Shown here: positions 17,272 through 26,153 of the stretch, in pieces
Layout of the letters: each line of letters begins with the position of its first letter
Numbering within the stretch: the stretch's first letter is position 1
Origin: 3107 sp965216225
GTDB lineage: Bacteria; Pseudomonadota; Alphaproteobacteria; Rhodobacterales; Rhodobacteraceae
DNA length: 64,000 bases
Direction: 5' to 3'
NCBI GenBank assembly: GCA_965216225.1
Contig: CBDCFF010000030.1
Location: 62,001-126,000 of the forward strand
Position numbers and translations under genes: made by a program
Notes under the pieces: generated by a model
Database searches by the model: none
Told to the model about the DNA's origin: nothing
What the model saw: the letters and a program-made list of their open reading frames with translations, nothing else

Positions 17272-17780
17272 GACTTGCCCTCCCTGAGCGCCTCGAAGTG
17301 ACGGCGTATCGGCGGGTCCATCATCGCCTCCAGCACCTGACGGAAACCCTGCACGGCATCCGGACCGGCAGAGCGGTAGGCGGCGCGCATCCGGTTGCGT
17401 TGCGCCCCTGACAATTCACGCTCCAGCGCCTCACCGGCCCGGGTCAGATACAGGTGGCGCTCGCGTTTGTCCCGTGTGCCGACGCGGCTTTGCACCAGAC
17501 CGTCCCGGATCAGGGTGCGCAACACCCTGTTCAGCGATTGCTTGGTCACGCCGAGGATCGACAGCAGGTTGTTCACCGTGGTGCCGGGCCGCCGGTTTAT
17601 GAAATGCAGCGCCCGGTGATGCGCGCGGCCATAGGCATGGCTTTCCAGAATCCGGTCGGGATCGGCGGTGAACCCCCGATAGGCAAAGAACATCGCCTCG
17701 ATCCCTTTTCTGAGCTGCTCATCCGTAAGGTAAAGCAGACCTTCCCCACCGGGGGAGGCGCCTGTCGGTCCGTCGGCCAT
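17268..17780 (-). CDS. petP: MarR-family regulator, PetP-like
   Basis: Winged-helix regulator of the MarR family, about 170 residues from the ATG at 17780; the frame is open to 17861, but that part has no family features. The DNA-binding helices are seen in TTVNNLLSILGVTKQSLNRV, followed by the wing (RVGTRDKRERHLYLT). The gene is translationally coupled to the response regulator downstream. The AT-rich 17781-17957 gap is the divergent promoter region toward ilvE. Confidence 0.75.
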   Translation of the reverse strand: MADGPTGASPGGEGLLYLTDEQLRKGIEAMFFAYRGFTADPDRILESHAYGRAHHRALHFINRRPGTTVNNLLSILGVTKQSLNRVLRTLIRDGLVQSRVGTRDKRERHLYLTRAGEALERELSGAQRNRMRAAYRSAGPDAVQGFRQVLEAMMDPPIRRHFEALREGKS

Positions 17781-17957
17781 CGCGCTCCCAATCACGTTTC
17801 TTTTCACCTGATCCGGTTTTATGTCAGTGTTATTGACTTTCCAAGAATCAATTCGTAACAACTGTCAGTTTTTGCGCAATATTACGTCCGGTGCGGACTT
17901 GTTTGCGTAATTTATGGAAATTGACCCAATGGCGGGGAGTACAGGAAGGGATCGGGA

Positions 17958-18824
17958 ATGGCCGCTTATGATGATCGCGACGGCAAGATCTGGATGGATG
18001 GCAGGCTGATCGACTGGCGTGATGCAAATGTGCATGTTCTGACCCATGCGCTGCACTATGCCTCTGCGGTGTTCGAGGGCGAGCGCGCCTATAACGGCAG
18101 AATCTTCAAAAGCCGGGAACATTCGGAGCGCCTGCATTTCTCTGCCGGGCAACTGGATTTCCGTATTCCCTGCACTGTCGATGAAATAGAGGCCGCCAAG
18201 CGGGAACTGCTGACGGCCAATGGCCTTTCCGATGCCTATATCCGCGTGATCGCCTGGCGTGGGGCAGGGGAAGACATGGGAATCGCCTCGACCCACAACC
18301 CGATTCGGGTGGCCATCGCCGCCTGGGAATGGGGTGCCTATTACGGAGATGCCAAGATGAAGGGCGCGAAGCTCGATATTTCCAGGTGGAGACGCCCCGG
18401 CCCCGAAACGATCCCGTGCCATGCCAAGGCCGCAGGGCTTTACATGATCTGCACATTGTCGAAACATGCGTCAGAGGCTAGGGGCTGTTCCGATGCGATG
18501 ATGTTCGATCATCGCGGTTATGTGGCCGAGGCGACGGGCGCCAACATATTCTTTGTCAGGGATGGCGAGGTGCATACGCCCTTGGCCGATTGCTTTCTGA
18601 ACGGCCTGACCCGACAGACGGTGATCGGTATGCTGAAGGATCGCCGGATCAAGGTGCATGAACGCCATATCATGCCGGAAGAACTGGAAGGGTTCGAACA
18701 GTGCTGGCTGACCGGCACGGCGGCCGAAGTCACCCCGGTGGGGCAGATCGGCGATTACAGTTTCGAGGTCGGCGCGATGACGCGGAACATTGCCGAAGGC
18801 TATGAAAGGCTGGTGCGGGAGTAA
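17958..18824 (+). CDS. ilvE: branched-chain amino acid aminotransferase
   Basis: PLP-dependent class IV aminotransferase catalysing the last step of Val, Leu and Ile synthesis. 288 residues. Motifs: THALHYASAVFEGERAY near the N-terminus, the catalytic Lys in PCHAKAAGLYM (about residue 158), the EATGANIFFV cofactor region, and the late LTGTAAEVTPV loop. An AGGAAGGGA SD precedes the ATG. It is transcribed away from petP and is convergent with the MFS gene. Confidence 0.93.
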   Translation: MAAYDDRDGKIWMDGRLIDWRDANVHVLTHALHYASAVFEGERAYNGRIFKSREHSERLHFSAGQLDFRIPCTVDEIEAAKRELLTANGLSDAYIRVIAWRGAGEDMGIASTHNPIRVAIAAWEWGAYYGDAKMKGAKLDISRWRRPGPETIPCHAKAAGLYMICTLSKHASEARGCSDAMMFDHRGYVAEATGANIFFVRDGEVHTPLADCFLNGLTRQTVIGMLKDRRIKVHERHIMPEELEGFEQCWLTGTAAEVTPVGQIGDYSFEVGAMTRNIAEGYERLVRE

Positions 18825-18922
18825 GCCCGAACCCGTGGCGCGGTGCGGGGTGGCATGGCCTGTGCCCTGCCAACGGACAAATTCGATTGCAGTTTCACAG
18901 CCCTGTCGGGGCGCGCGCGCGA

Positions 18923-20149
18923 TCAGAATTCTTCCTGCCCGATTGCCACGCGCTCCAGCCGGGTGACGCGCCGGATCAGCAGACATCCCAGAGCGCAGCA
19001 CGTCACGACCCCCAGGGCAAGCGGCAGCGGCGTGCCGTCAAAGGCCAGACCGATCGGAACGGCAATGATCACCGCCAGCACGTTTGATATGCCGCCGGTG
19101 ATTGATGCCGCCATCCCCGCGATATGGCCCATCGGCTCCATCGCCAGCGCGTTGAGATTGCCAATGGTCAGGCCGATCATGAAAAAGATCGACGTTGACC
19201 AGATGAAATAGGCAGGCAGATAGAGCCAGTCCGGCCACAGATCGAAGCCGATCGACAGCGCCATCAGGAAAGACAGCGCAAGCTGCCCGCCGAGGGCCGC
19301 GGCGACAAGCACGCGCATCCCCAGACGCCCCACCAGCACGGCGTTGAGAAGGCTTGCGCTGGCGGCGATGACGGCGCTCATGCCGAACCACAGGGGAAAT
19401 GTTTCCCCCCTGTCGAAAACGACATCATAGATCTGTTGCGTCGATGACAGAAGCGCCATCAGGATCGTGAACACCAGAGTGACGATCATGGTGCAGGTCA
19501 GAAACATCTCATTGCGCATCGCGTCCTGAAACGCGACCAGCATGTATGACAACCGAAACGGCATCCGCGACGCCCTGGGCAGGGTCTCGGGCTGCCTCAG
19601 CAACAGCCAGGCCGTGTTGATGCTCGCGAAAACCACGAAAGACACGAAGATCGCGCGCCAACTGGAATAGTGGATGATGAGGGCGCCCAGCGACGGTGCG
19701 ATTGCAGGCACAAGCGAGAAGACCAGCATCATGAACGACATCAGTTTGGCCATTCTTCGGCCCGCATACAGATCGCGAATAATGGCCATTCCGACGACGC
19801 GAGGCGCGGCGACGCCCAACCCCTGAAGAACGCGCGCCGCCAGCATCAGTTCCAGGGTCTGGGCATACCAGGCAAGCCAGGATGCAAAAATGTAAAGCGC
19901 CGCCCCGCAGGCCAGCACCGGCTTGCGCCCAAGGGAATCCGAAAGCGGCCCGGTAAAGAAGGTGCCGATTCCCATCCCGAGGACGAAACTCGTGATGATG
20001 AGCTGGGCCCGGTTTATGTTGCCGGGCGACAGTTCCCGGCCAATATCGGGCAGGGCGGGCAGCATCGAATCAATCGAAAATGCGATAGTTGCAAACAGCA
20101 TTCCCATCAACACCACGAACTCGAATATCGGCAGTTGGCGCGTCGTCAT
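18923..20149 (-). CDS. Bcr/CflA family MFS multidrug exporter
   Basis: 408-residue major facilitator with 12 predicted membrane segments. It has the drug:H+ antiporter-1 hallmarks of the Bcr/CflA subgroup: DSMLPALPDIGREL after helix 1, motif A (GPLSDSLGRKPVL) in the loop between helices 2 and 3, and the GLGVAAPRVVGMAIIRDLY segment in helix 4. The substrate cannot be told from sequence. It is downstream of the deleted DsbA-family gene, in the same direction. Confidence 0.88.
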   Translation of the reverse strand: MTTRQLPIFEFVVLMGMLFATIAFSIDSMLPALPDIGRELSPGNINRAQLIITSFVLGMGIGTFFTGPLSDSLGRKPVLACGAALYIFASWLAWYAQTLELMLAARVLQGLGVAAPRVVGMAIIRDLYAGRRMAKLMSFMMLVFSLVPAIAPSLGALIIHYSSWRAIFVSFVVFASINTAWLLLRQPETLPRASRMPFRLSYMLVAFQDAMRNEMFLTCTMIVTLVFTILMALLSSTQQIYDVVFDRGETFPLWFGMSAVIAASASLLNAVLVGRLGMRVLVAAALGGQLALSFLMALSIGFDLWPDWLYLPAYFIWSTSIFFMIGLTIGNLNALAMEPMGHIAGMAASITGGISNVLAVIIAVPIGLAFDGTPLPLALGVVTCCALGCLLIRRVTRLERVAIGQEEF

Positions 20150-20197
20150 GACCTCAACCAGACCGGAAATGTTTAAATCTGCGTATAGCGTCGGGAT

Positions 20198-20560
20198 TCA
20201 TCCGGAATCGCCCTGTGCGGTCGGAAGGTCGGAAATCACCCTGGCCCGGAGTTCCGGCGGCTGCGCGCCGGAAACGACATGCTGACTGGCGATCACAAAA
20301 CACGGGACACCGGTAACACCGCGGCGGCGGGCATGTCCATCGCGATCACGGATGTTCCGGACATCGGCGCTGCCTGCCAGAAGATGCGCAATCATCGCCC
20401 GGTCCATCCCCCCGGCAGGCATGTCCGGGTTCAGTTGAAATGGATGCCACTCAATCGCGAACGGATGGGCGGGATGCGCCTCCGGCGCCCGGTCGAGATT
20501 GGCCTTGCCGATATAACACCAGGGGCAGACGGGGTCCGGGATGATGTCAAGCCTTGCCAT
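20198..20560 (-). pseudogene. FrnE/DsbA-family oxidoreductase with a large internal deletion
   Basis: The 120-codon frame keeps both ends of a FrnE-type DsbA protein. The N-terminus has the CxxC active site (DIIPDPVCPWCYIGKANLD) and HPFQLNPDMPAGGMDRA. The C-terminus has RDGHARRRGVTGVPCFVI with the cis-Pro loop, and VSGAQPPEL. Roughly 100 residues of the helical insertion domain between them are absent; family members are about 215 residues. The reading frame is kept across the join, which falls right after GMDRA. A folded thioredoxin domain is unlikely without the missing block. Confidence 0.8.
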
Positions 20561-20699
20561 GATCTTCCTTGCGCCTTTTTCCTGATCGCGCCTTCTGCAA
20601 CCGCCCGGTCCTGCATATCCGGGCCTGACAGCATGTTTTGCCGCCACCCCGGCATCGCGAAGTTGCACGAACGCGCCAATGGCGCTTATAAGCATCCCC

Positions 20700-21314
20700 A
20701 TGGACAAGACCAGCCTCATCCAGATTGCCCGTGCAAGCGGTGAGAGCGCGCCGGTCGAAACGCTGAATCTCGGAAAACGTGTCCGGGAACTGCGCAAGGC
20801 GCATGACTGGACACTTGAACGGGCCGCCAGACAGGCCGGGCTTGCGCGATCAACCCTGTCGAAGATCGAGAACGGGCAGATGTCGCCGACCTTTGACGCG
20901 CTTCGCAAACTTGCGCAGGGTTTTCAGATGTCGGTTCCGCAACTGTTCACGCCGCCGTCCCGCGATCAGGTCGTCGGGCGCATGGACGTGACCAGATCGG
21001 GCAGGGGCAACACCTGTCCGACCGCCACCTACGAACACGAACTGCTTGCCGTGAACCTGTCCAGAAAACAGATGCTGCCCTATCGCACCCGTGTGCGGGC
21101 GCGGTCCACCGACGAGTTTGACGGCTGGGTGCGCCATGACGGCGAAGAGTTTCTGTATGTGCTTACCGGCGCGGTCCGGCTTTATACCGAATTCTACGCG
21201 CCGGTCGAAATGCGCAGGGGCGCCAGCGCCTATTATGATGCCTCGATGGGCCACAATGCGATCTCGACAAGCCAGGAAGACGCGATGATCCTCTGGGTCA
21301 CTTCGCTGGTCTGA
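20700..21314 (+). CDS. XRE-family regulator with C-terminal cupin domain
   Basis: 204-residue regulator. An N-terminal helix-turn-helix (LGKRVRELRKAHDWTLERAA, then GLARSTLSKIENGQMSPT) is followed by a C-terminal small cupin barrel (HDGEEFLYVLTGAVRLYTEF). This PuuR/HipB-like architecture usually senses small metabolites. It is divergent from the deleted DsbA-family gene and the MFS exporter, which it may regulate. The start at 20700 gives a normal N-terminus; a longer frame starts at 20679. Confidence 0.85.
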   Translation: MDKTSLIQIARASGESAPVETLNLGKRVRELRKAHDWTLERAARQAGLARSTLSKIENGQMSPTFDALRKLAQGFQMSVPQLFTPPSRDQVVGRMDVTRSGRGNTCPTATYEHELLAVNLSRKQMLPYRTRVRARSTDEFDGWVRHDGEEFLYVLTGAVRLYTEFYAPVEMRRGASAYYDASMGHNAISTSQEDAMILWVTSLV

Positions 21315-21342
21315 CAAGGCCCGCTTCCATACCGGATTGCCT

Positions 21343-23151
21343 TCATTCTTCCCACCACCAGACATCGGGCTGGAATTCCAGCCAGTCGCCATAGACCGGC
21401 AGGGATTGCGGATAGCGCAGTTGCCGTGCGTGGGCAATCCGCGACACCGGGCTGTACCAGGTCGGGATGACATATCGCCCCGTGGTCAGAACACGATCCA
21501 GCGCCCGTGTCGCCGCCACCAGTTCCTCATGGCTGTCCGCATTCAGCAGAGCGTCGATCATTGCATCGACGGCGGGGGATTTCATGCCCATCCAGTTGCG
21601 GGTGCCCGGCTCATCCGCAGCGGCGCTGCTCCAATACAGGAGCTGCTCGTTCCCCGGACTCAGCGACACACCGCGGGTGTAATAGGTCATGTCGAACGCA
21701 TATTGCTGGATGCGCTCCTTGTACTGGGCGGAATCGACCAGCGACACGGTCGGGACGATTCCCGCACGGGACAGGGCCTCGGCATAAATATCAATGATGG
21801 ACTGATTTTCGCTGGACCCTGCCTGAAGCACGATCTCGAACGTCAGCGGCTCGCCCGCGCCATTCGCCATGACGCCGCCCTGCACTGTCCAACCCGCCCG
21901 TTCCAGCAGACCGAGCGCGGCGCGCAGATCGCGGTGATTGCGTTCGGAGGCGTCGCCGGCAGGCAGGCTGTATCCTTCCAGTGCGCCGGGCAGCAGATCG
22001 CCTGCAAACGGCCCCAGCAAGGCGCGCACGCGACCTTCTGCCGGACCGTCACGCATCCCCAGTTCGGAATTCGAGAAGTAAGAGGTTATGCGCGGGGCAG
22101 AGCCTCCGTTCATGATGTCGTTGATCAGTTCATAGTTGAAAAGGTGGATCATTGCGCTGCGAACCCGCCAGTCGCTGAAAACCGCAGAGCGGGCGTTCAT
22201 CGCAAAACCCCGGATACCGGTCGGGCGGCCATGGGGAATCTTGCTTTTCACCATGTCGCCGGACTGAACCAGCGGAAAGTCGTAACGTGTCTTCCATTTC
22301 AGTTCGCTGGTTTCGCGAAGCGTGTTGATTTCACCGGCCTTGAAGGCTTCGAACATGACATCCGCATCCCGAAAGAACTCCATCCTGATTTCGTCCAGGT
22401 TGTTCGTCCCCCGGCGAAGCGGCAGGTCGTTGCCCCAGTAATCCGGGTTGCGGGTCAGCGTCACATGATGGCCGGGTTCAAAATCGCTGATGACATAGGG
22501 GGCAGTGGCAATCGGGATATTGTCCAATCCGCTTTCGGTGAAATCCAGGCCATCCCACTGCGCCTTTTTCAGGATGGGACGGATTCCGATGATCAGCGCC
22601 AGTTCCGGCTCGGGCTCATGAAATGTAAAGCGGATGCTGCGCGGGCCGGTGATCTCTGCCGATTTCACCTTTTTCCATGCCCCGAGATAACGCGGATTGC
22701 CGATCGTGCCCAATGTCTCGTATGACCACAGCACATCTTCGATCGTGACCGGCGAACCATCGGAAAAGCGCGCCTCCTCGCGCAGGACAAATTCGACCCA
22801 CTCGCGATTCGGCGCGGTCTCGATTGATTCGGCAAGCAGCCCGTAAAGAGAGAAGGGTTCATCCCAGTTGCGGCCCATGAGGCTCTCATAAGCAAGAAAC
22901 CTGAGCTGCCAGGGAACGCGCCCCTTGAGGATATGCGGATTGAGCGAATCAAAGCTGCCGACTTCGCCGATGACAATGCGCCCGCCCACGGGCGCGTCCG
23001 GGTTGGCATAGGGGAGAGACACAAAATCCGGTGGCAGGGCAGGTTCGCCATACATAGATATGCCGTGCCCTGGCTCGGCCCGGGCAACGCCCATGCTGAC
23101 CCACATGGCAAGAATGCCCAACCACAATCGCCTCTTTTCCATCGACTTCAC
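21343..23151 (-). CDS. extracellular solute-binding protein family 5 (YejA-like)
   Basis: 602-residue periplasmic binding protein with a signal peptide (about residues 1-25, ending ARAEP). It shows the YejA-type start of the mature protein (HGISMYGEPALPPDFVSLPY, then ANPDAPVGG) and the family 5 segments FSDGSPVTIEDVLWSYETL and GSFDSLNPHI. YejA-type proteins deliver oligopeptides or microcin C-like molecules to an ABC importer. No permease or ATPase gene lies next to it in this window. Confidence 0.88.
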   Translation of the reverse strand: MKSMEKRRLWLGILAMWVSMGVARAEPGHGISMYGEPALPPDFVSLPYANPDAPVGGRIVIGEVGSFDSLNPHILKGRVPWQLRFLAYESLMGRNWDEPFSLYGLLAESIETAPNREWVEFVLREEARFSDGSPVTIEDVLWSYETLGTIGNPRYLGAWKKVKSAEITGPRSIRFTFHEPEPELALIIGIRPILKKAQWDGLDFTESGLDNIPIATAPYVISDFEPGHHVTLTRNPDYWGNDLPLRRGTNNLDEIRMEFFRDADVMFEAFKAGEINTLRETSELKWKTRYDFPLVQSGDMVKSKIPHGRPTGIRGFAMNARSAVFSDWRVRSAMIHLFNYELINDIMNGGSAPRITSYFSNSELGMRDGPAEGRVRALLGPFAGDLLPGALEGYSLPAGDASERNHRDLRAALGLLERAGWTVQGGVMANGAGEPLTFEIVLQAGSSENQSIIDIYAEALSRAGIVPTVSLVDSAQYKERIQQYAFDMTYYTRGVSLSPGNEQLLYWSSAAADEPGTRNWMGMKSPAVDAMIDALLNADSHEELVAATRALDRVLTTGRYVIPTWYSPVSRIAHARQLRYPQSLPVYGDWLEFQPDVWWWEE

Positions 23152-23227
23152 CCCTGCAACAATGCTGTTTTCGTTTCCGCGTTGCCGGTGAAACTAGCCG
23201 GGTTTTGGGAGCAACTCAACTTTTAGC

Positions 23228-23256
23228 TTGGAAGTCGAAGGCGGATTGCGTATAAG
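23228..23256 (+). promoter_or_regulatory. sigma-70 promoter of the predicted small RNA
   Basis: TTGGAA (23228-23233) and TATAAG (23251-23256) are separated by exactly 17 bases. They give 4/6 and 5/6 matches to the -35 and -10 consensus. The predicted start of transcription is near 23263. Confidence 0.7.
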
Positions 23257-23261
23257 GGGGC

Positions 23262-23338
23262 ACTGCTCGATAGGTTTCTTGCCTGTATGAAACCTGCCTC
23301 AATAACTTGACGCCAGCCTTGTGCTGGCGTTTTTTTTT
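23262..23338 (+). ncRNA. predicted trans-acting small RNA, about 75 nt
   Basis: Behind the promoter at 23228-23256 lies a transcript-sized unit with no ORF. It has a 7-bp hairpin (AGGTTTC at 23272-23278 with GAAACCT at 23289-23295), a 14-nt unpaired linker (GCCTCAATAACTTG), and a textbook intrinsic terminator: ACGCCAGC at 23310-23317, loop CTTGT, GCTGGCGT at 23323-23330, then an unbroken U-run to 23338. Promoter, size and terminator fit an Hfq-type sRNA. I do not recognise it as a named RNA. Confidence 0.7.
23310..23338 (+). terminator. intrinsic terminator of the small RNA
   Basis: 8-bp GC-rich stem, 5-nt loop, then a run of T residues. It lies 110 bp before the dehydrogenase start, so it separates the sRNA from that gene. 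Confidence 0.9.
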
Positions 23339-23448
23339 CTGCCCGGCCGACACGGCGATACATCCTGTCTGCGGTTCATTCGCGGCTGGAATTCGGGCGC
23401 GCAGCGTCTATTGTGCAACGCGCCGATGTTTCACGGAAAGAGGGCAGC

Positions 23449-24222
23449 ATGAATCTGACAGGCAGGACGGCGGTCATCACCGGCTCCAATTCGGGAATCG
23501 GTCTGGGCATTGCAACGGAATTCGCAAAGGCCGGGATCAACGTGATTCTCAATTCCCTTGCCGACCGGCAAGAGGATCACGCGCTGGCAGAATCACTTGC
23601 GCAATCCCATGGCGTCAGCGCGCGATACATACAGGCGGACATGTCCAGGGGCGGGGAATGCCGGGCGCTGATAGAAAAGGCGGGGGCCTGCGATATTCTG
23701 GTGAACAATGCGGGCATCCAGCATGTCGCGCCGATTGATGAATTTCCGGCAGACAAATGGGACGCGATCATCGCGATCAACATGAATTCCGCCTTTCACA
23801 CCATTGCCGCCGCGCTTCCGGCGATGCGCAGGGCGGGTTGGGGGCGCATCGTGAACATTGCGTCTGCCCATGGCCTGACCGCCTCGCCCTACAAGGCGGC
23901 TTATGTCGCCGCCAAGCACGGGATGGTCGGGATGACGAAAACCGTCGCCCTGGAAACTGCGGAAGAGCCGATTACCTGCAACGCCATCTGCCCCGGCTAT
24001 GTCCTGACTCCGCTGGTCGAGGCGCAAATCCCCGACACGATGACAAAATACGGCATGACCCGCGAAGAGGTTGTGAAGAATGTCATGCTGCAACGGCAAC
24101 CCTCCGGGGAATTTGCAACGGCGGAACAGATCGGGGGCACGGCGCTTTTTCTGTGTTCGGAAGCGGCGGCGCAGATAACCGGCGCCACCATAAGCGTGGA
24201 CGGTGGCTGGACAGCGCTCTGA
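23449..24222 (+). CDS. bdhA: 3-hydroxybutyrate dehydrogenase
   Basis: Short-chain dehydrogenase of 257 residues that interconverts 3-hydroxybutyrate and acetoacetate with NAD in PHB turnover. It has the glycine motif (ITGSNSGIGLGIA), NNAGIQ, catalytic Ser-Tyr-Lys (NIASAHG ... YVAAKHGMVGMTK), and the family-specific ICPGYVLTPLVEAQIPDT substrate loop. The ATG at 23449 has an AGAGGG SD; the frame is open from 23413 without similarity. Confidence 0.92.
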   Translation: MNLTGRTAVITGSNSGIGLGIATEFAKAGINVILNSLADRQEDHALAESLAQSHGVSARYIQADMSRGGECRALIEKAGACDILVNNAGIQHVAPIDEFPADKWDAIIAINMNSAFHTIAAALPAMRRAGWGRIVNIASAHGLTASPYKAAYVAAKHGMVGMTKTVALETAEEPITCNAICPGYVLTPLVEAQIPDTMTKYGMTREEVVKNVMLQRQPSGEFATAEQIGGTALFLCSEAAAQITGATISVDGGWTAL

Positions 24223-24283
24223 GAATGAGACAGCCAGACGACCCTGACGAACCGGAGACGCTCAACCTGCCGGCAACCTTTGG

Positions 24284-25015
24284 CTAACGTGTGTCTTTTG
24301 CGACCGGGGCTGTGGCCATCGCCTTCGCCTTCGCCTCTGTTGCAGCGGCGGCCCCGGCCCCGTTCGGGTAGACCAGACCCGCAGAGATAACCAGTTTCGC
24401 CGCGTCTTCGACGGTCATGTTCAACTCTATAATGTCCGATTTCGGCACAAACAGCAGAAAGCCCGACGTTGGGTTGGGCGTCGTTGGCAGAAAGACCGAG
24501 ACAATCTCTTCCTCGCGCGGCACACGCCTTGCGATTTCGCCCCTGGCATTGGTGGAAATGAAGGCAATCGCCCAGATGCCCCGGCGCGGATATTCGATCA
24601 GGCAGGCGGTGTCGAAACTGGTTTCCGACTGGCTGAACACGGTTTCCGCAATCTGCTTCAATCCGCCATAGACCGATCTGACAACCGGCATCCGTTCAAC
24701 CAGAGATTCCGCATAGCTGATCAGCGACCGGCCCAGGAACCCCTTGGCCGTCCAGCCGACAACGATGGTGAACAGCAGAAAGACCGCAACGCCGACGCCG
24801 CGCAGGTTGATGCCGATATATTGGTCTGTCCGGAACTGCCCCGGAATCAGCGGCAGCACCCAGCCGTCAATCCAACCGGTCAGGGTCCAGATCAGCCAGC
24901 CGGTCAGAAACAGGGGCAGGATGACAACCAGTCCGGCAAGAAAACTCGCCCGCAGTCCGGCAAACACGCTTCTGCGTCTTGGCGGTTCGTGCTGTTCCAT
25001 ATCTTCGAGCTTCAT
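24284..25015 (-). CDS. DUF502 family membrane protein
   Basis: 243 residues from the ATG at 25015. Two membrane segments lie near the N-terminus (FLAGLVVILPLFLTGWLIW, and the later GVGVAVFLLFTIVVGW). Then come the DUF502 landmarks IPVVRSVYGG-like VERMPVVRSVYGGLKQI, PRRGIWAIAFIST and LPTTPNPTSGFLLFVP. The C-terminus is an Ala/Lys-rich tail. The biochemical role of the family is unknown. The frame extends upstream to 25408, but that part is not DUF502. Confidence 0.88.
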   Translation of the reverse strand: MKLEDMEQHEPPRRRSVFAGLRASFLAGLVVILPLFLTGWLIWTLTGWIDGWVLPLIPGQFRTDQYIGINLRGVGVAVFLLFTIVVGWTAKGFLGRSLISYAESLVERMPVVRSVYGGLKQIAETVFSQSETSFDTACLIEYPRRGIWAIAFISTNARGEIARRVPREEEIVSVFLPTTPNPTSGFLLFVPKSDIIELNMTVEDAAKLVISAGLVYPNGAGAAAATEAKAKAMATAPVAKDTR

Positions 25016-25186
25016 CCGGCTTCCACGGTCATCGCGGGCACCCCACCCGCGCACTTCAGAGAAATACGGGGATCGGACCCGGTTTGTCCACCATTGATGA
25101 GAAATGAGCGCGTCGGCAATCCGCGCGCCCCGGCGGGCAGGCGTCAGGTTGCCGTCCGGCGCGATGATATGTGCAACAAGGCCCAT

Positions 25187-25214
25187 CCCTGCTGACAGAT
25201 ACATGTCAGCAGGG
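25187..25214. repeat. perfect 11-bp inverted repeat between DUF502 and EamA genes
   Basis: CCCTGCTGACA (25187-25197) and its reverse complement (25204-25214) flank a 6-base loop and are followed by a run of G. No U-tract lies on either strand. It sits 40 bp before the EamA start in a divergent intergenic region, so an operator or mRNA hairpin is possible. Confidence 0.6.
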
Positions 25215-25253
25215 GGGGGCGTATGGCTGATCGGGAGTTTCCCGGCCAATGGA

Positions 25254-26114
25254 ATGTCCGCAATGAAAACGCAGCATCTTTCCGGCGTCGTCCTCGTTGC
25301 CGCCTCGGCGGTTGTTTTCAGCCTTGCAGGGGTTTTTACCAAAGCGGTGCAGGCCGATGCCTGTGCCGTCATTTTCTGGCGCGGGCTGAGTGCTGCGGGA
25401 TTTGGCATCGGCTATCTGATCGTTGCGGGACGATTGCGGGACGAGGCCGCCCGGTTCGGCTGGCCCGCAGTGCTGGCGGCATTCCTCGGGGCGGTGGCGA
25501 CGGCGGCGTTTCTGAACGCTTTCAAACTGACCAGCGTGGCGAATGTGGCGCTGATCTGGGCCACATCCCCGTTTGTCACGGCGCTTCTGGCCGGGCTTGC
25601 ATTGCGGGAAATACCCTCGCGGCGAATGATGATCGCCGCCGGGTTTTCGGCAATCGGCGTGTTGGTCGTGCTGCGCGGTTCCACCGGCGGCGGCATCTTG
25701 CGCGGAGACCTGCTCGCCGGTCTCATGGTTGTATTGATGTCGGCGGCGATGGTCGTGTTTCGCGTCAGGCCGGATACGCCGACCTCTCTGTCGGCCGTAT
25801 TGTCATCCGTGCTGTTGCTGCCATTTGCCTGGATACTGACCGACCCTGCCCAAAACGGACCGGGGGACCTGCCGGTTCTGCTCTGCTTCGGGCTGCTCTT
25901 CGCCTTTGCCTCTGTCACCCTGTTCGAAGGCGTGCGGCGCGTGCCGGCGGCAGAGGCGGCGCTGATCGGAACAATCGAAACGCCGCTGGCGCCGCTCTGG
26001 GCCTTTCTGGTTCTGTCGGAACTGCCATCCGGTTCAATCCTGGCAGGGGGGGCGATTATCCTGGTGGCGGTGGTCTGGTCGCAGATGCCGGCGCGACCAT
26101 TGCCGGGCCGGTGA
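25254..26114 (+). CDS. EamA/DMT family transporter
   Basis: 286-residue inner-membrane protein with ten hydrophobic helices in two EamA halves: the first from GVVLVAASAVVFSLAGVFTK, the second from GDLLAGLMVVLMSAAMVVF. The late APLWAFLVLSELPSG segment is typical of the drug/metabolite transporter superfamily. The substrate is unknown. The ATG at 25254 is the best start because the frame upstream has no membrane features; 25263 is also possible. Confidence 0.85.
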   Translation: MSAMKTQHLSGVVLVAASAVVFSLAGVFTKAVQADACAVIFWRGLSAAGFGIGYLIVAGRLRDEAARFGWPAVLAAFLGAVATAAFLNAFKLTSVANVALIWATSPFVTALLAGLALREIPSRRMMIAAGFSAIGVLVVLRGSTGGGILRGDLLAGLMVVLMSAAMVVFRVRPDTPTSLSAVLSSVLLLPFAWILTDPAQNGPGDLPVLLCFGLLFAFASVTLFEGVRRVPAAEAALIGTIETPLAPLWAFLVLSELPSGSILAGGAIILVAVVWSQMPARPLPGR

Positions 26115-26153
26115 CGGCATTTGCCGGATGCCGCGTTCAGGCCATGGGGCGGA

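Noticed and set aside
21337..22725. 462-codon plus-strand frame
   Set aside because: Opposite the YejA-like binding protein, which has a signal peptide and clear family motifs.
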